NCBI RefSeq assembly: GCF_008084905.1
Contig: NZ_VSFC01000062.1
Span: 62,001 to 126,000, forward strand
Direction of reading: 5' to 3'
Origin: Xanthomarina maritima
GTDB taxonomy: Bacteria; Bacteroidota; Bacteroidia; Flavobacteriales; Flavobacteriaceae
DNA length: 64,000 nucleotides
The translations under genes were made by a program, and so were the position numbers. The notes below the pieces were generated by a model. That model saw only the letters and a program-made list of their open reading frames with translations. It searched no databases and was not told the origin of the DNA. Positions 23,669 to 32,465 of the stretch are shown piece by piece; within the stretch, counting starts at the first letter, position 1, and each line of letters begins with the position of its first letter.

Positions 23669-24595
23669 GCAATAAAACGAAAATGCCTTTGGAACTATAG
23701 AAATCTCTAAATTTCCAGTTCCTAATAACTCACCATCTGCTTGGATAAATGGTTTACTTGAATCAGTTATCTCAACTTTAATAGACTTGCATTTATATTT
23801 TACTACTTTTTTATGATTTGTGATTTTACCATTAAAAAGATTCACGACATTTTTAAGAATATCTATCTTTCCTATATTTTTTACTATACTAATATCAAGC
23901 AAACCATCAAACGGATTTGGTGTTTTTGTTAATTGCATACCTCCTCCAGAATATTGACAAATACCGATTAAAATCATTAATGTTTTAGATTCAATAATAG
24001 ATGAATTGACACAAACTTTAGAATGGAAGTTTTTAAAAGAAAACAATCCTAAAAGCGCTCCAGATAAATAAGCAATTGCTCCAAGATGCTTGTATTTATT
24101 GACTTTGCTAACCACAAAGCCATCAAAACCAATACCTGCAAGATTTATAAAATACATAGGAGTTTTAAATTTATTTTCTATTATAATTTTACCAACATCT
24201 TGAGTTTTTAGCGCACCATTTTTAATTGTAATAATGGCATTTTCAAAATGGTTTGTAATACCATGGGTTTTCACCCAATCATTACCTGTTCCAATAGGTA
24301 TAACTCCTACATTAATTAGATTTGAAGGTACTACATTTTGAAGCATAATACCGTTTACTACATTATGAAGTGTACCATCTCCACCAATACAAATTATATT
24401 AATAAACCCTTGATTAATAGCGTTTTGAACCAAATAGATACTATGATTTTCATGTTCAGTGAACATAAATTCAAACTCAAATTTATAAGTTTTTAAAAGC
24501 CTCTCAATCTCAGGCCATTTTTTCTTGCTTGCTCCATTTCCAGAAGTTGGATTTATAATAACAAACCATAAGTTATTGTTTGTCATTTTAAGCAT
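23666..24595 (-). CDS. Diacylglycerol-kinase-family lipid kinase (DgkB/YegS type)
   Basis: A 309-residue soluble lipid kinase. The nucleotide-binding motif GGDGTLHNVVNG starts at residue 71, and VIPIGTGNDW (about 98-107) is the second conserved block of the DAGKc domain. NPTSGNG near residue 15 and the C-terminal IQADGELLG are also family marks. Members phosphorylate diacylglycerol, ceramide or related lipids; which one cannot be told. The ATG overlaps the end of holB by 8 bases; a second ATG three codons in would avoid the overlap. Confidence 0.9.
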   Translation of the reverse strand: MLKMTNNNLWFVIINPTSGNGASKKKWPEIERLLKTYKFEFEFMFTEHENHSIYLVQNAINQGFINIICIGGDGTLHNVVNGIMLQNVVPSNLINVGVIPIGTGNDWVKTHGITNHFENAIITIKNGALKTQDVGKIIIENKFKTPMYFINLAGIGFDGFVVSKVNKYKHLGAIAYLSGALLGLFSFKNFHSKVCVNSSIIESKTLMILIGICQYSGGGMQLTKTPNPFDGLLDISIVKNIGKIDILKNVVNLFNGKITNHKKVVKYKCKSIKVEITDSSKPFIQADGELLGTGNLEISIVPKAFSFYC

Positions 24596-25742
24596 CTTTT
24601 TTATGAAGTAATCTAGTTAGTTTTATAGAGAGATCTGTTAGTATAATTTTAGAATTTCCATTACGTTCTATATGATAAATAGCATCTTGAAGCTCTTGAG
24701 TAATTTCTAAAATATTATTTCCATGAACAAATGGAGCAAATTTATGTAAATCGAAATTTTCTTCTTTAGTTTCAATATATACTAAGTCGTTTGCTTGATA
24801 ATTAACAAGCATAGCTTGTCTAAAGAAGGTCATACAAAATTGTAAAAACTGTTTCTGTGTTTCTCTTCCTGTTTTAGAAATATCTTCACTCCAGGAAATT
24901 AAATCATGAATAGCACTTTTATTTCCTTTGGCTTTAAAAGCACTTCTTATCCAAAATATAAACCATTTTTCGAAAGGTGTATCTTCACTATCATGGAAAA
25001 CTAAATCGCAAGCTTTATTATAATTTCCATTGGCTTGATGTGCAATTTTTGTAGCAATGGCATTTTCTAAATTATAATTTTTTACAATAGCATTTTTAAT
25101 TATTTCTTCAGCTAAGGGAGGAAAATGTAATACTTGACATCTAGAAAGAATAGTATTAATTATCTGTTCTTCATCTTCAGCAATTAGAATAAAAACAGTT
25201 TTATTTGGTGGTTCCTCAATGAGCTTTAATAATTTATTGGCAGCTGAAGTATTCATTTTTTCAGCCATCCAAATTAGCATTACTTTATAACCACCTTCAT
25301 AAGACTTTAAAGACAATGATTTTACAATTTCAGTCGCCTCATCTACACCTATTTGTCCTTGTTTATTATCTACGCCTAGTTTTTTATACCAATCAAATAA
25401 ATTTCCATATGGTTGTTCTTCGAGTAACTCCCTCCATTCTTCCATAAAATGATTAGAAACGGGATGCTTTTTAACCTTATCATTTGTAGCAACAGGAAAG
25501 GCAAAATGTAAATCAGGATGAGAAATATGATCGAATTTTAAATTACAGGATTCGTTTCCACTAGTATTTTCACCATTTTTATTCTTACATAATAAGTATT
25601 GTGCATAAGCAATAGCCATTGGTAAAGTACCACATCCTTCAGGACCTACAAAAAGTTGCGCATGTGGAACACGACCATTATCGGCACTTTGAGTTAAATG
25701 GTTTTTAATATGTTCTTGACCTAGAATTTCACTAAACAGCAT
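24588..25742 (-). CDS. holB: DNA polymerase III subunit delta'
   Basis: Clamp-loader subunit of 384 residues. The AAA+ fold starts with FSEILGQEHIKNHL. The P-loop position reads GPEGCGTLPMA, without the Lys-Thr/Ser needed to bind ATP, as expected for delta' rather than gamma/tau. The SRC motif with the arginine finger is in LSRCQVLHFPPL (about 200-210). KLLKLIEEPPNKTVFIL is the conserved sensor region. It is coupled to the lipid kinase downstream and diverges from pgk. Confidence 0.93.
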   Translation of the reverse strand: MLFSEILGQEHIKNHLTQSADNGRVPHAQLFVGPEGCGTLPMAIAYAQYLLCKNKNGENTSGNESCNLKFDHISHPDLHFAFPVATNDKVKKHPVSNHFMEEWRELLEEQPYGNLFDWYKKLGVDNKQGQIGVDEATEIVKSLSLKSYEGGYKVMLIWMAEKMNTSAANKLLKLIEEPPNKTVFILIAEDEEQIINTILSRCQVLHFPPLAEEIIKNAIVKNYNLENAIATKIAHQANGNYNKACDLVFHDSEDTPFEKWFIFWIRSAFKAKGNKSAIHDLISWSEDISKTGRETQKQFLQFCMTFFRQAMLVNYQANDLVYIETKEENFDLHKFAPFVHGNNILEITQELQDAIYHIERNGNSKIILTDLSIKLTRLLHKKDA

Positions 25743-25789
25743 AAGGCAAAGATAACAGAAATCATCTCTTTTTTTTGAATTGAAAAAAT

Positions 25790-25797
25790 TATATTTG
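25790..25797 (+). promoter_or_regulatory. Candidate -7 promoter element for pgk
   Basis: TATATTTG matches TAnnTTTG and ends 19 bases before the pgk ATG. The upstream T-run includes TTG triplets, but closer than the usual -33 spacing. Confidence 0.45.
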
Positions 25798-25816
25798 TCA
25801 ATTAAAATTTGATCTT

Positions 25817-27004
25817 ATGAAAACACTCAACGACTTTAATTTCAAAAATAAAAAAGCTCTAATCCGAGTAGATTTTAATGTGCCTTTAGATGATAAATTT
25901 AATGTAACTGATGACACCAGAATTAAGTCTGCTAAACCAACTATTATTAAAATTCTTGAAGATGGTGGGTCTTGTATATTAATGTCTCATTTAGGTAGAC
26001 CAAAAGGTGTAGATGAAAAATTTTCATTAAAGCATATTGTTGATAAAGTTGAAGATATTATAGGAGTTGAAGTGAAATTTGTTCCAGATTGTGTTGGTGA
26101 AGAAGCTAAAAAAGCTACTAATAATTTGCAACCAGGTCAGATTTTAATACTTGAAAATTTAAGGTTTCATGACGAAGAAACTGCTGGAGATATAGACTTT
26201 TCCAAACAACTTGCAAGTTTAGGAGATATTTATGTCAATGATGCTTTTGGGACAGCTCATAGAGCACATGCTTCCACAACTATTGTGGCTCAGTTTTTTC
26301 CAAATAATAAATGTTTTGGATATCTTTTAGAACAAGAAATTAAAAGCATCGATAAAGTGATGAAAACAGGTGAAAAGCCAGTTTGTGCTATTTTAGGTGG
26401 CGCAAAAGTGTCTTCTAAAATTACTATCATAGATAATATTTTAGATAAAATTGATCATTTAATAATTGGTGGAGGCATGACTTTTACTTTTATTAAAGCT
26501 CAAGGAGGAAAAATAGGAAATTCATTAGTTGAAGCAGATAAATTAAAACTTGCAAACGAGATTTTAGAAAAAGCAAAAGCAAAAAATGTACAAGTTCACT
26601 TACCTATAGACGCTATTATTGCTGATGCTTTTAGTAACGATGCTCACACCAATACTTGCGATGTTAAAAATATTCCAGATGGTTGGATGGGATTAGATGT
26701 AGGACCAAATACAGAAGAACTATTTGCTCAAGTTATAAAAGAATCAAAAACTATTTTGTGGAATGGGCCATTAGGAGTTTTTGAAATGGCAAATTTTGCT
26801 AAAGGAACGATTGCTTTAGGTTACGCTATAGCTGAAGCTACAAAAGAAGGTGCTTTTTCTCTTGTAGGAGGAGGAGACTCTGTTGCTGCAGTAAAACAAT
26901 TTGGGTTCGAAGACAAAGTAAGTTATGTAAGCACAGGAGGTGGAGCAATGCTTGAAAGCCTTGAGGGTAAAACGCTTCCAGGAATTGCAGCTATATTAGA
27001 TTAA
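25817..27004 (+). CDS. pgk: Phosphoglycerate kinase
   Basis: Glycolytic enzyme transferring phosphate from 1,3-bisphosphoglycerate to ADP. The 395-residue length is standard. RVDFNVPLD near the N-terminus, SHLGRPKG, the substrate-binding [26 protein letters not shown] and the C-terminal [13 protein letters not shown] nucleotide loop are all intact. It stands alone between holB (divergent) and the lytic transglycosylase gene. Confidence 0.98.
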   Translation: MKTLNDFNFKNKKALIRVDFNVPLDDKFNVTDDTRIKSAKPTIIKILEDGGSCILMSHLGRPKGVDEKFSLKHIVDKVEDIIGVEVKFVPDCVGEEAKKATNNLQPGQILILENLRFHDEETAGDIDFSKQLASLGDIYVNDAFGTAHRAHASTTIVAQFFPNNKCFGYLLEQEIKSIDKVMKTGEKPVCAILGGAKVSSKITIIDNILDKIDHLIIGGGMTFTFIKAQGGKIGNSLVEADKLKLANEILEKAKAKNVQVHLPIDAIIADAFSNDAHTNTCDVKNIPDGWMGLDVGPNTEELFAQVIKESKTILWNGPLGVFEMANFAKGTIALGYAIAEATKEGAFSLVGGGDSVAAVKQFGFEDKVSYVSTGGGAMLESLEGKTLPGIAAILD

Positions 27005-27090
27005 TTTTTAATTATTGTATCTTTATAAAAGTTAACAAAACAAGAAATTAATGGCCATTACGTTTACAGTAGTAAAACAGATAAAGCCCT

Positions 27091-28683
27091 ATGAATAAAA
27101 ATAAAATCTTAACTTATTTATTCTTTTTAAGTATCAGTATTACATATGCTCAAGATACTATTGTTAAAAAAATCAAATCAGAAAAACTTACAGATTCTGA
27201 ATTGGTTGCAGGAGAAAAATATGTGGTAGATACTATAATTGATGGTAAAACTTTATATAAAATTCAAATTAATGCAATTCCAAATGTTTCAGAGTTAAAA
27301 TCTCTTGAAGATCATGAACAAGCCAATCAGTTTGACGAAAAATGGCTAGTAGAATTGTACAGTAACACTTTATATGACACTATATATAAAACAATTTCAG
27401 AATTAGAGTATAATAATATAGACTATCCAGAACTTTCAACAGATACTTTAAAGGCAAGATTAAAAAGATTAGATGCAAGAACACCTTTTAATGTTGCTTA
27501 TAATCCATCTTTAGAAAGTGTTATAAAGAATTTTTTAAAAAACAAAAGGTCTTATTTTGAACGCATCATGGGTTTAAGTCATTATTACTTTCCAATGTTT
27601 GAGCGAGAGCTAGATGCAAAAGATATTCCATTAGAAATGAAATATTTAGCGATTGTAGAATCTGCTTTAAATCCAAGAGCAAAATCTAGAGTAGGTGCAA
27701 CAGGTTTATGGCAATTTATGTTTGCTACAGGAAAACAATATGGATTAGATGTAAGTAGCTATGTTGATGAACGTAGCGATCCTATAAAATCAACTAAAAC
27801 AGCTGCTGTATATTTATCTAAACTTTATGAAATTTTTGGTGATTGGGATTTGGCTTTAGCAGCCTATAATTCAGGACCAGGAAACGTCTCTAAAGCTATA
27901 CGTCGATCTGGAGGTTATGAGAATTATTGGAATATACGTCATAATTTGCCTAGAGAAACAGCAGGTTATGTTCCAGCTTTTTTAGCTACGATGTATATTT
28001 TTGAATATGCCAGAGAACATGGTTTTACACCAGAAAAACCCATGTTTCATAGTATAGAAACCGATACAATTAGAGTGAAACAATTAATTACTCTAGACCA
28101 AGTTTCTGAAGCAACTGAAGTACCTGTTGAAGAACTTCAGTTTTTAAATCCTTCATATAAATTAGATATTATTCCATTTATTGAAGGAAAAAATTATTAT
28201 TTAAGATTACCAAGAGCTTCCGTAGGAAAATTTGTTAATAACGAAGAAATTATATATGCATCTGCAAAAGCTGAAATAGAGGAAAAAGAGAAACCTCTTC
28301 CTCAGTTTTTTGAATCGCAATCAAAAATAAGTTATCGTGTTAGAAGTGGTGATAATCTAGGATACATTGCTGGAAAGTATAAAGTTAGAGTTAGCGACTT
28401 AAAACAATGGAATGGTCTACGTAGTAATAACATTCGAATAGGACAAAGACTCACTATTTATCCAAGAAATCCTAGCGCAAGTCAAGCAGTTACAACAAGT
28501 AATCCTGTAAATACTACTACATCATCAAGTGGTGCAAAAATATATACGGTAAAAAGTGGAGACTCTCTTTGGAGTATCTCACAAAAATTTCCAGGAGTTT
28601 CTGTTCAAAATATTCGAGATTGGAACGATATTAGTGGGAATAATTTAAAGCCTGGAATGAAACTTAAAGTTTCTAAAGGCTAA
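27091..28683 (+). CDS. LysM-containing lytic transglycosylase (MltD-like)
   Basis: A periplasmic or outer-membrane-associated murein hydrolase of 530 residues. Residues 1-20 form a signal peptide (ending ITYAQ). The SLT domain has the catalytic glutamate in IVESALNPRAKS (about 188-199), then GLWQFM (about 208) and ALAAYNSGPGNV (about 255-266). Two LysM peptidoglycan-binding domains follow (about 410-453 and 484-528), each opening with a Y-x-V-[KR]-S-G-D-[NS]-L motif. It probably shares a transcript with the DUF4837 lipoprotein 27 bases downstream. Confidence 0.94.
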   Translation: MNKNKILTYLFFLSISITYAQDTIVKKIKSEKLTDSELVAGEKYVVDTIIDGKTLYKIQINAIPNVSELKSLEDHEQANQFDEKWLVELYSNTLYDTIYKTISELEYNNIDYPELSTDTLKARLKRLDARTPFNVAYNPSLESVIKNFLKNKRSYFERIMGLSHYYFPMFERELDAKDIPLEMKYLAIVESALNPRAKSRVGATGLWQFMFATGKQYGLDVSSYVDERSDPIKSTKTAAVYLSKLYEIFGDWDLALAAYNSGPGNVSKAIRRSGGYENYWNIRHNLPRETAGYVPAFLATMYIFEYAREHGFTPEKPMFHSIETDTIRVKQLITLDQVSEATEVPVEELQFLNPSYKLDIIPFIEGKNYYLRLPRASVGKFVNNEEIIYASAKAEIEEKEKPLPQFFESQSKISYRVRSGDNLGYIAGKYKVRVSDLKQWNGLRSNNIRIGQRLTIYPRNPSASQAVTTSNPVNTTTSSSGAKIYTVKSGDSLWSISQKFPGVSVQNIRDWNDISGNNLKPGMKLKVSKG

Positions 28684-28710
28684 ATATTAAAAACTAACAA
28701 ATAGAAACAC

Positions 28711-29688
28711 ATGAAAAACGCATTGGTTTTATTTTCATTTATGCTAATATTAAGCTGTGGCAATAAAAAGTCTTCAAATCAAAAAATCTTATCAGATTCT
28801 TCAGGAAATATAAATAATTTATCTATTGTTGTTGACAATAACCTTTGGGAAGGCAATGTAGGTGAAGCGATAAGAGATGTATTGGCAGCGCCATTAGACG
28901 GATTGCCTCAAGACGAACCATTGTTTAGCATGAGCCAAATTCCTCCATCTGTTTTTTCTGGATTTGTAACTCATAATAGAACTGTTTTTAAGGTTGAAAA
29001 AGGAAAAGAGCCATCTTTTAAAATAGCTTCAGATGTTTTTGCAAGACCGCAAAAGTTAGTACTTGTAACAGGGAAAACTGACGATGAAATTATTGAACAG
29101 ATTCAAGAAAATGCAGGCAAAATAATTTCAGCATTTAAAAGCGAAGAAATTAGAGAAAAACAAAGACGTATTGCGTTATCACTTCATAAAAACAACACTT
29201 TAAAGAATAATTTAGGTATAATATTAAATTTTCCAACTGCCTACAGAATAGCTAAAGAAAAAGACAATTTCTATTGGATAAGAAAAGATATTACTACAGG
29301 AACAACCAATTTAATGATATATGAATTACCGTATAATTATATTACAAAAGGAGATAGTTTGGTTTATCAAATAATTAAATTGAGAGATTCTATTGGAGAA
29401 GTACATATTCCTGGACCTACAGAAGGTACTTATATGATTACAGAAAAAGCTTATGCTCCAGCTGTTTTCGAAACGATAATTGATAACAAACCAGCTATAG
29501 AGACTAAAGGTCTTTGGGACGTTAAAAACGCTTTTATGTCTGGGCCATTTATAAATTATATTATAGATGATGAAGTTAATAACAGATTACTTGTTATAGA
29601 AGGGTTTGCTTTTGCTCCATCTGTTGAGAAAAGAGATTATATGTTTGAACTTGAAGCTATAATTAGGTCTTTAAAGATTAACGAATAG
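28711..29688 (+). CDS. DUF4837-family lipoprotein
   Basis: A 325-residue lipoprotein with lipobox LILSC (Cys16). The mature part has IVVDNNLWEGNVGEAIRDVL near the start, RTVFKVEKGKEPSFKIASDVFARPQKLVLVTG, and a middle region with FPTAYRIAKEKDNFYWIRKD, which I recognise as DUF4837 of Bacteroidota. Function unknown. It comes directly after the lytic transglycosylase gene, so an envelope role is plausible. A strong terminator follows. Confidence 0.82.
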   Translation: MKNALVLFSFMLILSCGNKKSSNQKILSDSSGNINNLSIVVDNNLWEGNVGEAIRDVLAAPLDGLPQDEPLFSMSQIPPSVFSGFVTHNRTVFKVEKGKEPSFKIASDVFARPQKLVLVTGKTDDEIIEQIQENAGKIISAFKSEEIREKQRRIALSLHKNNTLKNNLGIILNFPTAYRIAKEKDNFYWIRKDITTGTTNLMIYELPYNYITKGDSLVYQIIKLRDSIGEVHIPGPTEGTYMITEKAYAPAVFETIIDNKPAIETKGLWDVKNAFMSGPFINYIIDDEVNNRLLVIEGFAFAPSVEKRDYMFELEAIIRSLKINE

Positions 29689-29711
29689 CTATATTTTCAA
29701 AAAAAATAAAC

Positions 29712-29748
29712 AAAAAAAACCCTAACAGATTCTGTTAGGGTTTTTTTT
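29712..29748. terminator. Bidirectional terminator between convergent genes
   Basis: Eight A residues, CCCTAACAGA, one base, TCTGTTAGGG and eight T residues give an 18-bp perfect inverted repeat. It serves the rightward DUF4837 gene and the leftward tatA gene. Confidence 0.92.
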
Positions 29749-29765
29749 GTTATAAAAAGATATTA

Positions 29766-29948
29766 TTATTCTTTTTTGTCTTTTGTTTTATCTTCTTCTT
29801 TGCTAGCGTCTTTAAATTCTTTAATTCCACTACCTAGACCACGCATAAGTTCTGGTATTTTTTTTCCACCAAAAAGTAATAATACAATTACTACAATTAG
29901 TGCTATTTGCCATGGTCCAATTGCTAAGGGTAACATATATAAACTCAT
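29766..29948 (-). CDS. tatA: Sec-independent translocase subunit TatA/TatE
   Basis: A 60-residue protein with the classical TatA layout: a short N-terminal membrane helix (about 8-27, [20 protein letters not shown]), the [21 protein letters not shown] hinge and amphipathic helix, and a charged tail ([11 protein letters not shown]). It forms the protein-conducting part of the twin-arginine pathway for folded proteins. tatC is not in the window. Confidence 0.95.
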   Translation of the reverse strand: MSLYMLPLAIGPWQIALIVVIVLLLFGGKKIPELMRGLGSGIKEFKDASKEEDKTKDKKE

Positions 29949-30066
29949 ATTGTTTTAATTTAAAGAGCAAAGTTAATAATTAAAGTTTAATATTACCGTT
30001 TTAACAAGAACTTTAGCATAAAGCTAGTCGGCAAGTGTCATATTTTTATTTAATTTTGTTGATATA

Positions 30067-30936
30067 ATGGCAGAGAGCAAAAAAAATCAAAAAAAGTTTA
30101 AAAAAAAATTACTTCATAAGTATAGACTAGTTATACTTAACGAAGATACTTTTGAAGAAAGGTTATCATTTAAACTTACTCGTTTAAATGTGTTTGTACT
30201 AATGTCTCTTACATCTATATTATTAATTACAGCCACTACTTTACTAATAGCTTTTACATCTCTAAGAGAGTATATTCCAGGTTATTCTTCTACAGCATTA
30301 AAAAAGCAAGCTGTAGAGTTAAATTATAAAACTGATTCCCTACAACAGTTAATAGCAGTTAACGAGAGATATTATTCTTCAATTAAAAAAGTCTTACATG
30401 GCGAAATAAGTTCAGTAGATTTTAATAGAGACTCTATTATTGAAGAAGCAAAACAATTTGCAGCACAAATAGATTTAAGACCCTCTAAAGAAGATTCGCT
30501 ATTAAGAGAAAAGGTAGCTAAAGAAGATAAATTTAATTTGTTTGAAAAAGCAACAAGTAAAATTAATTTTGTTCTGTTTCCTCCAGTAAATGGAACTATT
30601 TCAGAAGCATATAATTTTGAAGAAAAACACTATGCTGTAGACATTATTGTTGAAAGTAATACACCTGTTAAAGCAACTGCCGATGGAACCATTATTTTTG
30701 CAGAATGGACGGTTGAAACAGGAAATGTTATTATTATTGAACATAGTAACGGACTTATATCAGTTTATAAGCATAATGCATCACTTACAAAATCTCAAGG
30801 AGAACTCGTTAAGTCCGGAGAAGTTATAGCAACCTCTGGAAATACTGGAGAATTGTCTTCAGGACCACATTTACATTTTGAACTTTGGAAAGATGGTTAC
30901 CCAATTAATCCAACCAATTTTATAGATTTTAATTAA
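30067..30936 (+). CDS. M23-family peptidoglycan endopeptidase
   Basis: A 289-residue protein with one N-terminal membrane helix (about 46-68), so membrane-anchored with a periplasmic catalytic domain. A short coiled segment (about 75-100) precedes the LytM/M23 domain. The zinc ligands appear as HYAVD (about 187-191) and HLHFELW (about 267-273), with YKHN supplying the catalytic histidine. All needed residues are present, so it is probably active rather than a regulator. It shares the overlapping TAATG with the GH3 gene. Confidence 0.92.
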   Translation: MAESKKNQKKFKKKLLHKYRLVILNEDTFEERLSFKLTRLNVFVLMSLTSILLITATTLLIAFTSLREYIPGYSSTALKKQAVELNYKTDSLQQLIAVNERYYSSIKKVLHGEISSVDFNRDSIIEEAKQFAAQIDLRPSKEDSLLREKVAKEDKFNLFEKATSKINFVLFPPVNGTISEAYNFEEKHYAVDIIVESNTPVKATADGTIIFAEWTVETGNVIIIEHSNGLISVYKHNASLTKSQGELVKSGEVIATSGNTGELSSGPHLHFELWKDGYPINPTNFIDFN

Positions 30937-32438
30937 TGTTATCAATAAAAGCAGCACTAGCTAAACCATTTGCTAAAAGAGTTTATAAATCTGTCCAAAA
31001 ATGGGCAAATAATCCTATTGAAACACAAGAAAAAGTATTTCAAGAATTAATAAGCTCTGCTACTTCTACAGAATTTGGGAAAGACCATGATTTTATTAGC
31101 ATTAATTCACATAAAGATTTTATAAGACGAGTTCCAGTAAGAGATTACGAAGAGTTAAAGCCTTATGTAGAACGTGTTGTTGCTGGTAAAGAAAATGTGT
31201 TGTGGAAAGGAAAACCTATTTATTTTGCTAAAACTTCTGGAACTACATCTGGAGCAAAATATATACCTATTACCAAAGAAAGCATGCCAACACATGTGGA
31301 AGCTGCTAGAAATGCTATTTTGTTATACATAGTAGAAACAGGTAAAGTGAAATTTGTAGATGGTAAAATGATTTTTTTACAAGGTAGCCCTATTTTAGAT
31401 AAAAAGAATGGCATTCAGCTTGGAAGACTTTCAGGAATTGTAGCACATTATGTGCCTAAATATCTTCAAAAAAACAGAATGCCTTCTTGGGAAACAAACT
31501 GTATTGAGGATTGGGAAACAAAAGTTGATGCTATAATTGAAGAAACATTGCCAGAAAACATGACTATAATTTCTGGGATTCCTTCTTGGGTTCAAATGTA
31601 CTTTGAAAAAATACAAGAAAGAACAGGAAAAAAAGTAGGAGATGTTTTTAAGAATTTTAATCTTTTTATTTTTGGAGGAGTAAACTATGAACCTTACAGA
31701 GCTAAATTCGAAAATTTAATTGGAAGAAAAGTAGATAGCATAGAACTATTTCCAGCAAGTGAAGGCTTTTTTGCTTTTCAAGATAAGCAGAACGAAAAAG
31801 GTATGTTACTTCAACTTAATTCTGGTATATTTTATGAGTTTATTAAAGCAGATGAATTTTTTAATAATAACCCAAAACGTCTAACAATTAAAGATGTTGA
31901 ACTTGGTGTAAATTATGTCATGATAGTCTCAACAAATGCAGGGCTTTGGGCTTATAATGTAGGCGACACTGTTGAATTTACGTCAACAAAACCTTATCGT
32001 GTTATTGTTTCAGGTAGAATTAAACACTTTATTTCAGCCTTTGGAGAACACGTAATTGGAAAAGAAGTTGAACAAGCACTTCAAGAAGCATTAGTAGATT
32101 CAGATATTGAAGTAACAGAATTTACAGTAGCACCACAAATAAACCCTAATCAAGGATTACCATTTCATGAATGGTTTATAGAATTTGAAAAAGAACCTTC
32201 AAATTTTGAATTATTTTCAAACAAAATAGATGCTTCATTGCAAAAACAGAATAGTTATTATTTTGATTTAATAAAAGGAAAAGTACTTCAGCCATTAAAA
32301 ATAACTGTGATTAAGAAAAATGGTTTTCAAGATTATATGAAATCTATTGGAAAGTTAGGAGGACAAAATAAGATAGCAAGACTTTCTAACGACAGAAAAA
32401 TTGCTGATCTATTAGAATCTAAAAATCTGATTAAATAA
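30936..32438 (+). CDS. GH3 auxin-responsive-promoter-family acyl-adenylating enzyme
   Basis: A 500-residue member of the ANL adenylate-forming superfamily related to plant GH3 acyl-acid-amido synthetases. The phosphate-binding motif is AKTSGTTSGAKYIPIT (about 98-113), with LFPASEGFFAFQD as the central motif and YNVGDTVEF near residue 340. Bacterial substrates are unknown; plant enzymes conjugate amino acids to carboxylic acids. It starts on the last base of the M23 stop and is followed by the DUF6909-like gene, an arrangement I have seen in other flavobacteria. Confidence 0.9.
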   Translation: MLSIKAALAKPFAKRVYKSVQKWANNPIETQEKVFQELISSATSTEFGKDHDFISINSHKDFIRRVPVRDYEELKPYVERVVAGKENVLWKGKPIYFAKTSGTTSGAKYIPITKESMPTHVEAARNAILLYIVETGKVKFVDGKMIFLQGSPILDKKNGIQLGRLSGIVAHYVPKYLQKNRMPSWETNCIEDWETKVDAIIEETLPENMTIISGIPSWVQMYFEKIQERTGKKVGDVFKNFNLFIFGGVNYEPYRAKFENLIGRKVDSIELFPASEGFFAFQDKQNEKGMLLQLNSGIFYEFIKADEFFNNNPKRLTIKDVELGVNYVMIVSTNAGLWAYNVGDTVEFTSTKPYRVIVSGRIKHFISAFGEHVIGKEVEQALQEALVDSDIEVTEFTVAPQINPNQGLPFHEWFIEFEKEPSNFELFSNKIDASLQKQNSYYFDLIKGKVLQPLKITVIKKNGFQDYMKSIGKLGGQNKIARLSNDRKIADLLESKNLIK

Positions 32439-32441
32439 TAT

Positions 32442-32449
32442 TATATTTG
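32442..32449 (+). promoter_or_regulatory. Candidate -7 promoter element between the GH3 and DUF6909-like genes
   Basis: TATATTTG matches TAnnTTTG in the 27-base gap before the DUF6909-like ATG. It would give a leader of about 10 bases and separate expression of that gene from the upstream operon. Confidence 0.35.
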
Positions 32450-32465
32450 CTATTAAATAAGCTAT

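Noticed and set aside
29776-29958. Rightward 60-codon frame opposite tatA
   Set aside because: It is the reverse complement of a clear TatA protein and has no independent features.
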